In this document: positions 52,746 through 62,052 of the stretch, one piece after another | Layout of the letters: each line of letters begins with the position of its first letter | Numbering within the stretch: the stretch's first letter is position 1 | Source of the DNA: Pseudomonas migulae NBRC 103157 | GTDB lineage: Bacteria; Pseudomonadota; Gammaproteobacteria; Pseudomonadales; Pseudomonadaceae | Length of the DNA stretch: 64,000 bases | Direction of reading: 5' to 3' | Assembly: GCF_002091715.1 (NCBI RefSeq) | Contig: NZ_BDAG01000024.1 | Span: 1-64,000 of the forward strand | The notes under the pieces: model-generated | The model's database searches: none | What the model was told of the DNA's origin: nothing | What the model saw: only the letters and a program-made list of their open reading frames with translations | Position numbers and translations under genes: made by a program

Positions 52746-54083
52746 TCAAAACAACGCCAATTGGTAATTTATGATCAGACGGTTCTCATCTTGCTGACGG
52801 GCATTCGGGATATTGTTTCGCACCATTGCATTTTTCCACATGACCCCCAAACCCTTTAAGGGGCCTGATTGCACGACGTAGGCCAGCGTAATATCACGTT
52901 CCCATTCACTGGAATTGCTGGAGGCGACAGTATCGATACCGTCACCTTTAACGTACACAACCCCCGCCGTCGCACCTGGCAAGCCGAGTTTTGCAAAGTC
53001 ATAAGAGTAACGGGCTTGCCATGACTTCTCGCCGGCACGAACGAACTTCTGAACCTGCATCTCGGTGATGGTATAGGTGGTCGGGCCATCGCCTTGGTTC
53101 AAATAGGGAAAGTCACTTTCCCCATCGCTGACTTCATAGCCTGCGCCAAAGGTGTGACCGGCAACCGCATAGGTCAATAATCCACTGTACAGATCATTGT
53201 CGACTTTGCCCTTTAACGTATTACCGCCGTAGTAGCCTGTCGTGAAATACGCAGGGTCATGGCCGTTTGCGCCATCATCCTTGCTATAGAAGTATCGAAA
53301 ATCGCTGGTCAGCACGCCAGGGCCAATGGCCCAGTTGTGAATCAGTCCGAGAAAGTTTTGCTTATAAAAATCTTTGAGATTGCCGTAATAGTATTGAACG
53401 GTCAGATCTTTAGTCAGCTTGTAATCGCCACCAGCGTAGATGAATTTATTACTGAAACGGCCGGTGACAGCATTATTGGCACCCGCGATGGACATGTTTT
53501 CATTGTTGCTGGAGTTACGGCCCTTCACCTCATCAATTTGCCCACCCACCAGGGTCAGATCTTTGATATCGGCCGAAGTGATCTGGGTTCCTTGCCAGGT
53601 TTGCGGCAATAAACGTCCGTCATTGCTGAAGATCACCGGGAGTTTCGGGACCAGCGTTCCAAGCTTCAACTCGGTTTTGGATATTTTCATTTTCCCGGTC
53701 AGCCCCAAGTTGGAAACATCGTCAACCGCATGATTGCCGTCGCTTGGAAACACAATGCCACCGTAGTTTGTGCCCGTCGGATTGCCATGTTTGCCGGTGC
53801 TTGAGTCCAGCTTGACGCCCAACATGCCCAACGCATCCACACCGAAACCTACCGGCCCCGGGGTATATCCCGAGATGAATTCGAGCTGGAAGGCCTGGCC
53901 CCACTCCGCTTGATAACTCTGGTTGGCTGCTTTCTGCGCGGGCGTTGCCGAGTCACGGTAATCGCTATTGATATAGAAGTTACGCAGTTTCAGCGCAGCT
54001 TTACTATCTTCGATGAAACCCGCCGCATGGGCTTGCTGCGCCAATACACACAGGGCCGCTGCTACAGTCAAAGTACACTTCAT
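52746..54083 (-). CDS. OprD-family porin of the TetR-linked cluster
   Basis: The 445-residue protein has a signal peptide (TLTVAAALCVLAQQAHA) and mature start AGFIEDSKAALKLRNFYINS, then FGVDALGMLGVKLDSSTG and a C-terminal LIINYQLALF ending in phenylalanine, as needed by the Bam machinery. AAGGTG lies seven bases upstream of ATG 54083. GC is lower than in the first OprD gene at 13858. It lies 114 bases after the ActP-type gene and is probably the outer-membrane entry for the same substrate. Confidence 0.93.
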   Translation of the reverse strand: MKCTLTVAAALCVLAQQAHAAGFIEDSKAALKLRNFYINSDYRDSATPAQKAANQSYQAEWGQAFQLEFISGYTPGPVGFGVDALGMLGVKLDSSTGKHGNPTGTNYGGIVFPSDGNHAVDDVSNLGLTGKMKISKTELKLGTLVPKLPVIFSNDGRLLPQTWQGTQITSADIKDLTLVGGQIDEVKGRNSSNNENMSIAGANNAVTGRFSNKFIYAGGDYKLTKDLTVQYYYGNLKDFYKQNFLGLIHNWAIGPGVLTSDFRYFYSKDDGANGHDPAYFTTGYYGGNTLKGKVDNDLYSGLLTYAVAGHTFGAGYEVSDGESDFPYLNQGDGPTTYTITEMQVQKFVRAGEKSWQARYSYDFAKLGLPGATAGVVYVKGDGIDTVASSNSSEWERDITLAYVVQSGPLKGLGVMWKNAMVRNNIPNARQQDENRLIINYQLALF

Positions 54084-54197
54084 TATTCGCACCTTATTAT
54101 TGTTGTATAAACTACTCAGCGACTTTTCAGGCGTAGCTATCCACATGAGCTGCACGTTCATGCAGCCATTATTTAATGTGAACAGTAATAACCCGAA

Positions 54198-55853
54198 TTA
54201 ATCAGCTTTCAGCTGCGCCGACCATGTTGCCGGTGTACCCAGTTCAGAATCCACCAACTGGTTTTCGAATCGATTGCGTTCATCTACTGCACTGGCGGAA
54301 CGATCAGTAATGGAGAACCAGAAAATACCGATAAATGCGACGGCCATTGAGAACAGGGCCGGGTATTCATACGGGAACCAGGCTTGCTGATGATGCAGGA
54401 TCTTGACCCAAACAGTCGGGCTGAGAATGCACAGGGTGATTGCCGATACCAGCCCCAGCGAACCGCCAATCACGGCGCCGCGTGTCGTCAAGCCCTTCCA
54501 GTAAATCGACAACAGCAGCACTGGGAAATTGGAACTTGCGGCGATGGAGAACGTAAGGCTCACAATAAAGGCGATATTCTGTTTTTCAAAAGCAATCGCC
54601 AGGAGAATCGACAACACGCCCAAAACGATGGTTGTAACGCGCGAGACGCGCATTTCTTCACGGTCGCTCGCGGTGCCCCGGCGAAAGGCATGTGCATACA
54701 GATCATGAGAAACCGCGGAAGAACCGGCAAGGGTTAACCCCGCCACCACTGCCAATATCGTCGAGAACGATACCGCACACATGAACCCGAGGAAGACATT
54801 ACCGCCGACGTTGTGTGCGAGGTGAATCGCAACCATGTTCACGCCGCCCAATATTCCGCCTGATGCATCGTGATAGGCGGGATTGCTGGCAACCAGGGCG
54901 ATGGTGCCGAAACCAATAATGACGATCAGTGCGTACCCTATGCCGACAAGACCGGTGGCATAGAGAATACTTTGGCGCGCGGCCTTGACGTTACCGACAG
55001 TGAAGAACCGCATGAGAATGTGTGGAAGGCCTGCCGTGCCGAAGACTAATGCCAACCCCAGGGAAATGGCAGACACCGGGTCGGTAATCAGACCTCCCGG
55101 GCTCATGATTGCTACATGGGAGGGATGAACCTGGGTCGCTTGAGTGAACAACTGATTCAGGCTGAATCCGAATTCGGACAACACCATGAACGCCATGAAG
55201 ACACAGCCGGTCAACAGCAAGACAGCTTTGATAATCTGAATCCAGGTGGTTGCCAGCATCCCCCCAAAGAAAACATAGATAACCATCAGTGTACCCACGA
55301 GAAGTACTGCCGCGGTGTAATCGAAGCCGAACAGCAACTCCACCAGTTTTCCAGCGCCTACCAACTGGGACACCAGGTAAAGCAACACGATGACGATCGA
55401 ACTGGACGCCGCAAACGCTCGTATGGGTCGTTGTTGCAGCCGATAGGACAATACGTCCGCCAAGGTGTAGCGACCGAGGTTTCGCAATGGCTCCGCAATC
55501 AGGAACAGAATGATCGGCCAGCTTGCAAGAAAGCCGATCGAGTAAATCAGCCCATCAAATCCGCTGGTAAAAACCAGTGCGGAAATGCCCAGCAAAGACG
55601 CCGCGGACATATAGTCTCCGGCGATGGCCCAACCGTTCTGGAAACCGGTAATTTTTCCGCCTGCTGCATAGTGATCGGCAACGCTATTGTTTTTACGTGC
55701 CGCCCATCGTGTGACAAACAGAGTGAAAATAACGAACGCTAAAAACATGCCGATCGCAATAGGGTTGTGCTGGTGCGCTGCGGCAGGAACGTCGGCCGCG
55801 TACACCGCTACCGAAGCAAGGATGGCTGAACTTGCAATGAGTAGACGCTTCAT
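54198..55853 (-). CDS. ActP-like sodium:solute symporter
   Basis: This 551-residue protein of the sodium:solute symporter family has a cleavable-looking N-terminal segment and about 13 membrane helices. It matches ActP, the acetate/glycolate permease, including GFQNGWAIAGDYMSAASLLG and GTAGLPHILMRFFTV. ActP is normally downstream of acs and yjcH; here there is no acetyl-CoA synthetase, and the partner genes are a FAD monooxygenase and a VOC protein. The substrate may be another small carboxylate. AGGAG lies eight bases upstream of its ATG, which overlaps the DUF485 stop by four bases. Confidence 0.92.
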   Translation of the reverse strand: MKRLLIASSAILASVAVYAADVPAAAHQHNPIAIGMFLAFVIFTLFVTRWAARKNNSVADHYAAGGKITGFQNGWAIAGDYMSAASLLGISALVFTSGFDGLIYSIGFLASWPIILFLIAEPLRNLGRYTLADVLSYRLQQRPIRAFAASSSIVIVLLYLVSQLVGAGKLVELLFGFDYTAAVLLVGTLMVIYVFFGGMLATTWIQIIKAVLLLTGCVFMAFMVLSEFGFSLNQLFTQATQVHPSHVAIMSPGGLITDPVSAISLGLALVFGTAGLPHILMRFFTVGNVKAARQSILYATGLVGIGYALIVIIGFGTIALVASNPAYHDASGGILGGVNMVAIHLAHNVGGNVFLGFMCAVSFSTILAVVAGLTLAGSSAVSHDLYAHAFRRGTASDREEMRVSRVTTIVLGVLSILLAIAFEKQNIAFIVSLTFSIAASSNFPVLLLSIYWKGLTTRGAVIGGSLGLVSAITLCILSPTVWVKILHHQQAWFPYEYPALFSMAVAFIGIFWFSITDRSASAVDERNRFENQLVDSELGTPATWSAQLKAD

Positions 55854-56212
55854 TTGTTGAAGCTCCTGATGATTGTTTTTATTTTGGGGTCGTAGCAGGT
55901 GTTAGTGCGCCATACGTAGACAGCAACAAGAAGAATCGTGAAGGCGAGCATTCCAAAGCCAATGGGCACGCCCCACGTCATCGGTTGACCTTCGATGATA
56001 GGTGTACCCAGACGGGCAGGTATAAAGGCCAGAGAAAGAATAAAGCCGAAATAAACCGCCAACATAAGAGCGGTCATACTCCACGAAAATAGTCGTCGCT
56101 GTTTTACCAAAGCACGAAACTGCGGGTTTTCGAGAATCGGGTTTTGAACAGTGTCATCAACCTGATTAGCGGACATGGCCGGGCCACCGTCTCGCGGATA
56201 TGCATGTTCCAT
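55850..56212 (-). CDS. DUF485-family membrane protein (YjcH-like)
   Basis: This 120-residue protein has two hydrophobic segments (WSMTALMLAVYFGFILSLAF and GFGMLAFTILLVAVYVW) and the conserved FRALVKQRRLFSW region of DUF485/YjcH, which always accompanies ActP-type symporters and may assist them. GGAG lies seven bases upstream of ATG 56212. It overlaps the symporter gene by four bases (ATGA). Confidence 0.9.
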   Translation of the reverse strand: MEHAYPRDGGPAMSANQVDDTVQNPILENPQFRALVKQRRLFSWSMTALMLAVYFGFILSLAFIPARLGTPIIEGQPMTWGVPIGFGMLAFTILLVAVYVWRTNTCYDPKIKTIIRSFNK

Positions 56213-56243
56213 GGTGATCTCCTGCAAAGGGCGTGTGGCTGAA

Positions 56244-57464
56244 TTAAAACTTCACCGGCACTGCGGTCTCACGCATCACGGCTTCCGGAGTTCGATATAA
56301 CTCAGCCATTTCGCGCTCTTCTTCACTTTTCAGTTGCGCCTGCATATAGGCACCAAGATGCCTCGCATGCTGAACAATCGACGTCCCGAAACGACAGCGT
56401 CGCTCGCTGTAGTCCGCCAATGCCTCTTCAACCGTTGCATGTCGCGCAAGTGCTTCCACGATTGCCAACGCATCACCGGCGGCCTTGGTAACGCCCATCC
56501 CGCAATGGGGACGCGCCACGAATGCCGCGTCGCCCAGCAAAGCGACACGTCCGAAATTCATCTTCGGTACTTCCAGGTCGTAAATCGGCTGGAACAATGG
56601 CTGCGCGGCTTTCTTTACGACTTCGGCAAACTGCGGCGCAAGCAATGTCTCTGCGCAGTTGTACATCGTGTCGAGCACATCACGGCGTATCAGCGCCGGA
56701 GGAATTCCGCCTTCAAATTGTTTACCGGTTTCATCGCGCAGCAAATCGCGCAAATCGTCATCGTCGCTGGTGCGGTACCACACAAAGTTATAACGACGTT
56801 CACCAACAAGGGTGCTATTGGAGTGCCCGGCAACCGGATACCCCAGGATCTGCTCGTGCGGAGGCAAACAAAACGCGAATTTATCGAAAAGTGCTGCGTG
56901 GGCAGAATCAGACAGCGCACTTTCATCCACTAACCCGCGCCAGGCGATATAGCCGGCATATTGCAGGTGTACGTCAGGCAAGAAATGCTGGCGAATCGTC
57001 GAACGAAATCCATCGGCCGCAATAATGACGTCTGCCTGATGAGTCGTACCATCGGCCAACGTGACGCTGCCATGAGTTTCAGTACTTTCAACGGAGACGA
57101 CGCTACCACCGCAGCGATACAGCGAGTCCGGAAATGCGGCGCGAAGAACCTGGTACATCTTCCCCCACGCGGTCAACGTCTGCGGGAGCGCGTTTTCCAG
57201 TACGACATCACCGTCCTGGGCCAGCGTGACGCGCGAACGCACATCGATGCCTACGGATGCATCGAGGGGAATTCCGGCTGCAGCCATCGCTTCGAACAAT
57301 TCAGGGTGTGTAACGATGCCGGCGCCTCGTCCAGCGAGTTCATCCGGCACGCGTTCGAAGACTTCAACATCCCAACCTTTGCGCAACAGCATATTGGCTG
57401 CAAACAGACCACCGAGCGAGCCGCCCACGACAATAGCGCGGGGTTTGTTCAATGAATTGATCAT
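56244..57464 (-). CDS. FAD-dependent monooxygenase of the TetR-linked cluster
   Basis: This 406-residue class A flavin monooxygenase has AIVVGGSLGGLFAANMLLRK, the DG motif VIIAADGFRSTIRQHF and the FAD motif ALLGDAAFVARPHCGMGVT. It is related to the monooxygenase at 44286 and to 2,6-dihydroxypyridine 3-monooxygenase. Its start overlaps the VOC gene stop by four bases (ATGA). The order VOC-monooxygenase-DUF485-symporter-porin looks like one catabolic operon. A hydroxylated ring acid or heterocycle is a reasonable substrate, but unproven. Confidence 0.9.
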   Translation of the reverse strand: MINSLNKPRAIVVGGSLGGLFAANMLLRKGWDVEVFERVPDELAGRGAGIVTHPELFEAMAAAGIPLDASVGIDVRSRVTLAQDGDVVLENALPQTLTAWGKMYQVLRAAFPDSLYRCGGSVVSVESTETHGSVTLADGTTHQADVIIAADGFRSTIRQHFLPDVHLQYAGYIAWRGLVDESALSDSAHAALFDKFAFCLPPHEQILGYPVAGHSNSTLVGERRYNFVWYRTSDDDDLRDLLRDETGKQFEGGIPPALIRRDVLDTMYNCAETLLAPQFAEVVKKAAQPLFQPIYDLEVPKMNFGRVALLGDAAFVARPHCGMGVTKAAGDALAIVEALARHATVEEALADYSERRCRFGTSIVQHARHLGAYMQAQLKSEEEREMAELYRTPEAVMRETAVPVKF

Positions 57465-57943
57465 GACCGGCCTCCCGCCGTCGCAGCCACATGGGCGGCG
57501 TAAGAACCCACTGCTTCAATCTCGGAGGCCGGGAAATTGAGCTCGATGGTGACGCCAGACGGATCTTCGATGAAGACCTGATGCAGGCCGAGGCTCGGAA
57601 CGGTGCGATCACGCCAGGCAATGCCCTCGGCCTTGAAGACGCGCCAGAACTCAACCAGCCCTGTTACCAGAAAAGCAATGTGGTCGACGGTGCCAGTGCC
57701 GCTCAGCGGGACTTCTTTGTCACCGAGGTACTTCTTCAGACCTTCGGGGTTGGAGGGATCAATGCCGATAATGTGGACCGTGCCAAAGTCCTCCTCATCC
57801 CCTCCCATGTACAACCAGACGCCAGGAAAATCGAACGGCGGCCGGTAGCCAGGCGTAAAACCGAGCACCCTTTCATAAAATCGACTGGACTTCTCCAGGT
57901 CGAACGACCGAATCGAATAATGAGCGAGCTTCAGGACTTGCAT
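57461..57943 (-). CDS. VOC-superfamily protein (glyoxalase/dioxygenase-like)
   Basis: This 160-residue single-module protein of the vicinal oxygen chelate fold starts KLAHYSIRSFDLEKSSRFYE and contains TVDHIAFLV and IEDPSGVTIELNF. Candidate metal ligands are His8, the His in VDHIAF and the Glu in TIELNF, so metal binding is plausible. VOC members include glyoxalase, fosfomycin resistance and extradiol dioxygenase-type enzymes. GGAGG lies six bases before ATG 57943. It is first in the operon. Confidence 0.88.
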   Translation of the reverse strand: MQVLKLAHYSIRSFDLEKSSRFYERVLGFTPGYRPPFDFPGVWLYMGGDEEDFGTVHIIGIDPSNPEGLKKYLGDKEVPLSGTGTVDHIAFLVTGLVEFWRVFKAEGIAWRDRTVPSLGLHQVFIEDPSGVTIELNFPASEIEAVGSYAAHVAATAGGRS

Positions 57944-57969
57944 GGTACCTCCAACGTTTTTTGTATTTA

Positions 57970-57985
57970 TTTATCACTTGATAAA
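57970..57985. promoter_or_regulatory. candidate TetR operator
   Basis: TTTATC-ACTT-GATAAA is a perfect 16-base dyad lying 27 bases upstream of the VOC start, in an AT-rich promoter region between the operon and the TetR gene. This size and position suit a TetR repressor site. The remaining 265 bases up to the TetR stop at 58251 hold no recognisable gene. Confidence 0.6.
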
Positions 57986-58250
57986 CAATACGACCTGACG
58001 AAATTGAAGGCAATAGCTTGAGGATCAAATTTTCGTAGAACTGGCTGGTACGAGGTCGTGACGTCGCTGAAAGAGAACACGCTTCAGCCGTTGGGAAAGG
58101 GCATTTGCAGGGCAAAAAGGCGCGCGTACGCCCCTTACCACCCGCTCAGCTCAAGGCTGAAACAGGTGATGAGTGGTCGACAAAAAGAGGGTCGAAGCAA
58201 GAGTTCAGGCGGACAGGGAAAGGGGGGAAACCCGTTCGGATCAAAGCCGA

Positions 58251-58970
58251 TCAGTTCAAGCGAGCCTTCTCGCCGAGGTCGTTATCGACTTGCTGCAGTA
58301 CGTGGGGGCTGCCGTTAAGGAAGGCATCGACCATCTGCTCGATCAGCGCATCAATGTCCTCGGTCACGGGAAGATCGTAAATCCACTTGCGCACGCCAAT
58401 ATAGAAAATGCTGGCATGCAAACTCCAAATCAACTCCAGCTCTTTTTCATTGATCGTTTCACCCGAGGATGGCGCCAATCCATGGGTATGGCGAATTTCT
58501 GCAATGACAGGAATGAAGACGCGCTCACGCAATTTAGCCAGATACCGATCGTTGATACCTTCACGTGTCAGCCCGGCGAATACGAAGATACGAATCCATT
58601 CTCGCCGCAGAATCACGCTTGCGTATGAGGTATAGAAGCGAACCAGGCGAGACTGAAGGGGTTCCGAGCGATCCTTGATCATCGCCTCCCACCCGCTATC
58701 CCACTGATAGACCTCGTCGTAGACACGGTCTATCAAGGCCTCTTTGCTAGGAAAATATCGATAAAGTAACGGTTGGGTAATATCAAGTTGTCGCGCCAGC
58801 TCACGGGTACTCCCCGAGAATCCGCACGTCGCAAAATGCTCGATGGCTTTCTGCACAATTTGCTTTTCCCTGACCTCTGGCGAAAGGCGTCGAGTCGTCG
58901 ACTTGACGAGGCCTTCGGAGTCCGCTGATTTTCCAGGCTCTTTCTCGTCTATATTTTTTGAGTCTTGCAT
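58251..58970 (-). CDS. TetR-family transcriptional regulator
   Basis: This 239-residue protein has the TetR helix-turn-helix in residues about 40-85 (FSGSTRELARQLDITQPLLY, then YFPSKEALIDRVYDEV) after a charged N-terminal tail of about 30 residues, and a helical ligand domain. GAGG lies upstream of ATG 58970. It is immediately upstream of the VOC-monooxygenase operon on the same strand and probably represses it through the dyad at 57970. Confidence 0.92.
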   Translation of the reverse strand: MQDSKNIDEKEPGKSADSEGLVKSTTRRLSPEVREKQIVQKAIEHFATCGFSGSTRELARQLDITQPLLYRYFPSKEALIDRVYDEVYQWDSGWEAMIKDRSEPLQSRLVRFYTSYASVILRREWIRIFVFAGLTREGINDRYLAKLRERVFIPVIAEIRHTHGLAPSSGETINEKELELIWSLHASIFYIGVRKWIYDLPVTEDIDALIEQMVDAFLNGSPHVLQQVDNDLGEKARLN

Positions 58971-59037
58971 AACGCCTCACTAGAGCTTCATCGAGGCATC
59001 ATACAAAACAAAAGAATGCGCTGGCTATGAACCCCGC

Positions 59038-59682
59038 CTATTTGGCCAGGCGGCTTTCAATATCTGTCTTGAACAAGGCTGGACGGCTTAAATAGTGCCC
59101 CATGGGCAACACTTCCATCTCGCCATCGATTTCCAGCGCAAACGCCGGAAAACCGCGAGCATGCAGGGTTTCAAGCATCCCGTTGCTGCGTTGGATATGG
59201 TCCTGTAATGAGTTCGCGGTGACCGAATCAAAGGTCGCCATAAACGCACCGGGTTCAAATCCAAGCTCACTGGCAATGTCGGCGATCACTCCACGATCCG
59301 CGATGGCTCGTCCCTGCTGGTAGTACGCAATCTGCAGGCGCTTGAGCATTTCGATGCCGCACCCTGACAGTTGTTGAGCCGTCAACATGGCTGCAATCGG
59401 TGGTGAAGAATCCAGATGGACATTTTCATGTTCAAGTACGCCCTGGACGTAGGCGTCTGCAAAGGTTTGTTTGCTGAATGCGCTAATCCGGGCTTCGTGA
59501 GGACGAACAAAGTCGCGCCATTCACCCGACACCAACTTGCTTTTGTCTCCCGAGAGCATGCCCACACCATGGGCCTGAATGTCCAGGCCAGCAACAGTGG
59601 CCGCTGCCGTGATCATCGGTGCCGCGCCATAGCACCAGCCGCAGAACGGATCGTAGACGTAATGCAATGTTGCAGTGCTCAT
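59038..59682 (-). CDS. DsbA-family protein (CGWC, FrnE-like)
   Basis: This 214-residue thioredoxin-fold protein has a CGWC active site (YVYDPFCGWCYGAAP) near residue 14. There is no signal peptide, so it is cytoplasmic. The closest type is the DsbA-like/FrnE group, which may act as an isomerase or thiol oxidoreductase on small molecules. GGAGG precedes ATG 59682. It lies directly downstream of a LysR gene of the MDKLLALKMFV group, as does the DsbA-like gene at 46611, although the two DsbA proteins are not close. Confidence 0.88.
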   Translation of the reverse strand: MSTATLHYVYDPFCGWCYGAAPMITAAATVAGLDIQAHGVGMLSGDKSKLVSGEWRDFVRPHEARISAFSKQTFADAYVQGVLEHENVHLDSSPPIAAMLTAQQLSGCGIEMLKRLQIAYYQQGRAIADRGVIADIASELGFEPGAFMATFDSVTANSLQDHIQRSNGMLETLHARGFPAFALEIDGEMEVLPMGHYLSRPALFKTDIESRLAK

Positions 59683-59724
59683 TCAAGCCTCCGGAATCTG
59701 CTGTGTTTAAACAGCGAAAAGGGA

Positions 59725-60642
59725 TCAGCGCAGGGGTAAGCCTTCAGGCCCCAGCAATTCGCTGATGAAATCGATAAACGCATTGACGCGTCTGGAGCCA
59801 CGATGATTGGGGAGATACAGCGCAGAGATAGCCGAACTCGCATCGTTCGGATTGACGACAAATGACTCGAACAACGACGTCAATTGACCGCCACCAATAT
59901 CATCGTTGACGAGCCAGTCAGGTAACAACGCCACCCCACCGCCCGCCAGCGCGATCTCCCGCAAAACCTCCGCATTGTTGCTTTTGAAGCGTCCCTCCAC
60001 GGAGACTCGGGTCTCTTCACCGTCCCTCAGGAAAGTCCAAAGCTGTTGCTTGGTTCCGTAACTGAAGCGCAGGCATTCGTGCTGCAAGAGGTCCATTGGA
60101 TGTTCAGGGAGGCCACGGATTTTCAGGTACTCGACACTGGCAACCACCCGACGTCTGAAATAGCCGACGGGACGACTGACTACGCCATCCATCGCTGCTG
60201 CCGAGCCCAACCGAATCGATAGATCGACGCGCTCGCCCAGCAACTCGACAATGTCGTCAGAAAGCGTCATGTCCAATATGAGTTGCGGGTAACGCTTCAG
60301 AAACGAAGCGATATGAGGCGCGATCAGGCGGCGTCCAAATGCCACCGGTACGGAAATACGCAGATGCCCTGCGGGAACTTCCCCACGGTCAGTCACCGAA
60401 GCATCCGCTTCGGCTACAGCGTTCAAGACCTCCCGGGCTTTCAAGTAGTAGGCGGCCCCGGCATCTGACAGCGAGATTTGACGCGTGGAGCGGTTAAGCA
60501 GGACGGCGCCCAGCTCCGCCTCAAGCCCATCGATCATCCGGGTCACGGAAGATGTCGCCAGGCCTAACTGCCGAGCGGCAGAAGAAAAGCCCTTCGAGTC
60601 CACAGCCTGGACGAACATCTTCAATGCGAGCAGCTTGTCCAT
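59725..60642 (-). CDS. LysR-family regulator (MDKLLALKMFV group, copy 3)
   Basis: This 305-residue LysR regulator has the helix-turn-helix ARQLGLATSSVTRMIDGLE and a C-terminal SSAISALYLPNHRGSRRVNA. It is nearly the same length as, and very similar to, the copy at 47368. AAGGAG precedes ATG 60642. The DsbA-like gene lies 42 bases downstream and an MFS gene ends 40 bases upstream on the same strand, so all three may be transcribed together. Confidence 0.92.
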   Translation of the reverse strand: MDKLLALKMFVQAVDSKGFSSAARQLGLATSSVTRMIDGLEAELGAVLLNRSTRQISLSDAGAAYYLKAREVLNAVAEADASVTDRGEVPAGHLRISVPVAFGRRLIAPHIASFLKRYPQLILDMTLSDDIVELLGERVDLSIRLGSAAAMDGVVSRPVGYFRRRVVASVEYLKIRGLPEHPMDLLQHECLRFSYGTKQQLWTFLRDGEETRVSVEGRFKSNNAEVLREIALAGGGVALLPDWLVNDDIGGGQLTSLFESFVVNPNDASSAISALYLPNHRGSRRVNAFIDFISELLGPEGLPLR

Positions 60643-60682
60643 GACACTCCTTGGCTATTGCGCGTTGTGGTGACCGATTGAC

Positions 60683-61894
60683 TCACTGAACCTGGCCGGT
60701 GCGACGAGAAACAATCGAGAAGACGACCAGAGAGACCAGTGACAATCCACTCCCCACCGCTGCAATCGCCAACCAGCTGGCGTGTTCATAAAGCGAACTG
60801 GCCACCGAGGAACCGATTGCACCGCCAATGAAGATACTGATCATGTACAACGCATTCAGACGGCCTCTGTTGGCGGTGCCCAGGGCATAGACGGCTCGTT
60901 GGCCCAGCACCATGTTCATCTGCACCGCAAAATCCAGCGCAACACCGGTGACCGCCAAACCGATCACGCCGTAAAAGGGATTGATGAAGGCCGGAAGGAA
61001 GCTCACCACGCCCAGCACCATGGCCAACTGTGAGGCCCGTCGAGTGTGCCCGGCATCAGCGAGTCGGCCACTCAGAGGTGCGGCGACGGCACCGATGGCG
61101 CCGACCAGAGAGAACATCGCGATCTGACTTTGCGTCAGGCCAAACTCACGACTCAACACCAGCGGTACCGCGGTCCAGAACAAACTGAACGCCGCAAACA
61201 TCAACCCTTGATAAAGCGCACGCTGACGCAATACCGGCTCGCGGCAAAACAGTTGTCCAAGGGACATCAGCAACTGACCATATGACGCGCGGTGGGCCGG
61301 CTGCCATTTGGGCATGGTCATGCTGATCACGATGGAGATGATGAGCATCAAGCCAGCCGCCCCGATGAACACTGCCCTCCAGCCGAAATGATCAGCCACC
61401 AGGCTCGACAGCGGCCGCGCAAGCAGAATCCCCAGCAGCAGGCCCCCCATGATCCCGCCCACCACCCGGCCACGAGATTCTTCCGGTGCCAGATGCGCGG
61501 CCAACGGGATAAGCATTTGCACCGAGACCGAGCTGAAACCGATGAGTGCCGATACGACAAGAAACACGCTCGGCTGCTTGGCCAGACCCGCGGCAACCAG
61601 GCTGAAGATCGTCATCACGATCGTCGCGATCATCAGCCGGCGGTTTTCTACCAGGTCCGCCAAGGGCACCAGGAAAAACAATCCAAGGGCATAACCAATC
61701 TGAGTCAGCGAAACAATAAAGCTCGCGCTGCCATTCGACATGCCGATATCCGGGGCGATCAAGCTGATGATCGGTTGTGCGTAATAGATGTTGGCGACGA
61801 TGGCACCGCAACAAAACGCAAACAGAAGTACCAGCCCTCTGGTCATTGAAGCCTTTTGTATCGTCGTTGCTGTACCGCTTGTAGAAACGCCCAT
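60683..61894 (-). CDS. MFS transporter (drug/sugar exporter-like)
   Basis: This 403-residue major facilitator protein has twelve hydrophobic segments, with PLADLVENRRLMIA after helix 2 and PLSGRLADAGHTRRASQL in the second half. It belongs to the DHA1-like, AraJ/YnfM-type branch commonly annotated as exporters of drugs or metabolites. AGGAG lies eight bases upstream of ATG 61894. It precedes the LysR gene by 40 bases on the same strand. Export of an electrophile or aromatic compound would fit the neighbourhood. Confidence 0.87.
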   Translation of the reverse strand: MGVSTSGTATTIQKASMTRGLVLLFAFCCGAIVANIYYAQPIISLIAPDIGMSNGSASFIVSLTQIGYALGLFFLVPLADLVENRRLMIATIVMTIFSLVAAGLAKQPSVFLVVSALIGFSSVSVQMLIPLAAHLAPEESRGRVVGGIMGGLLLGILLARPLSSLVADHFGWRAVFIGAAGLMLIISIVISMTMPKWQPAHRASYGQLLMSLGQLFCREPVLRQRALYQGLMFAAFSLFWTAVPLVLSREFGLTQSQIAMFSLVGAIGAVAAPLSGRLADAGHTRRASQLAMVLGVVSFLPAFINPFYGVIGLAVTGVALDFAVQMNMVLGQRAVYALGTANRGRLNALYMISIFIGGAIGSSVASSLYEHASWLAIAAVGSGLSLVSLVVFSIVSRRTGQVQ

Positions 61895-62052
61895 TCCATA
61901 AACTCCTGAGATTCGACAGCGGTGACTCTCCAGGAGAGATCACTCGCATTGATGGTTTTCAGGGCTACAAAATAGGCGGCACTACCCCTTCAGAGAATAG
62001 GGGCGGGACGCAACGTCATGTTGCGTCAAGCGCAAAAGACGCCGGGCCTCGT

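Noticed and set aside
54198..56212. Ordinary acetate uptake operon (acs-yjcH-actP)
   Set aside because: No acetyl-CoA synthetase gene is present and the upstream genes are a VOC protein and a FAD monooxygenase.
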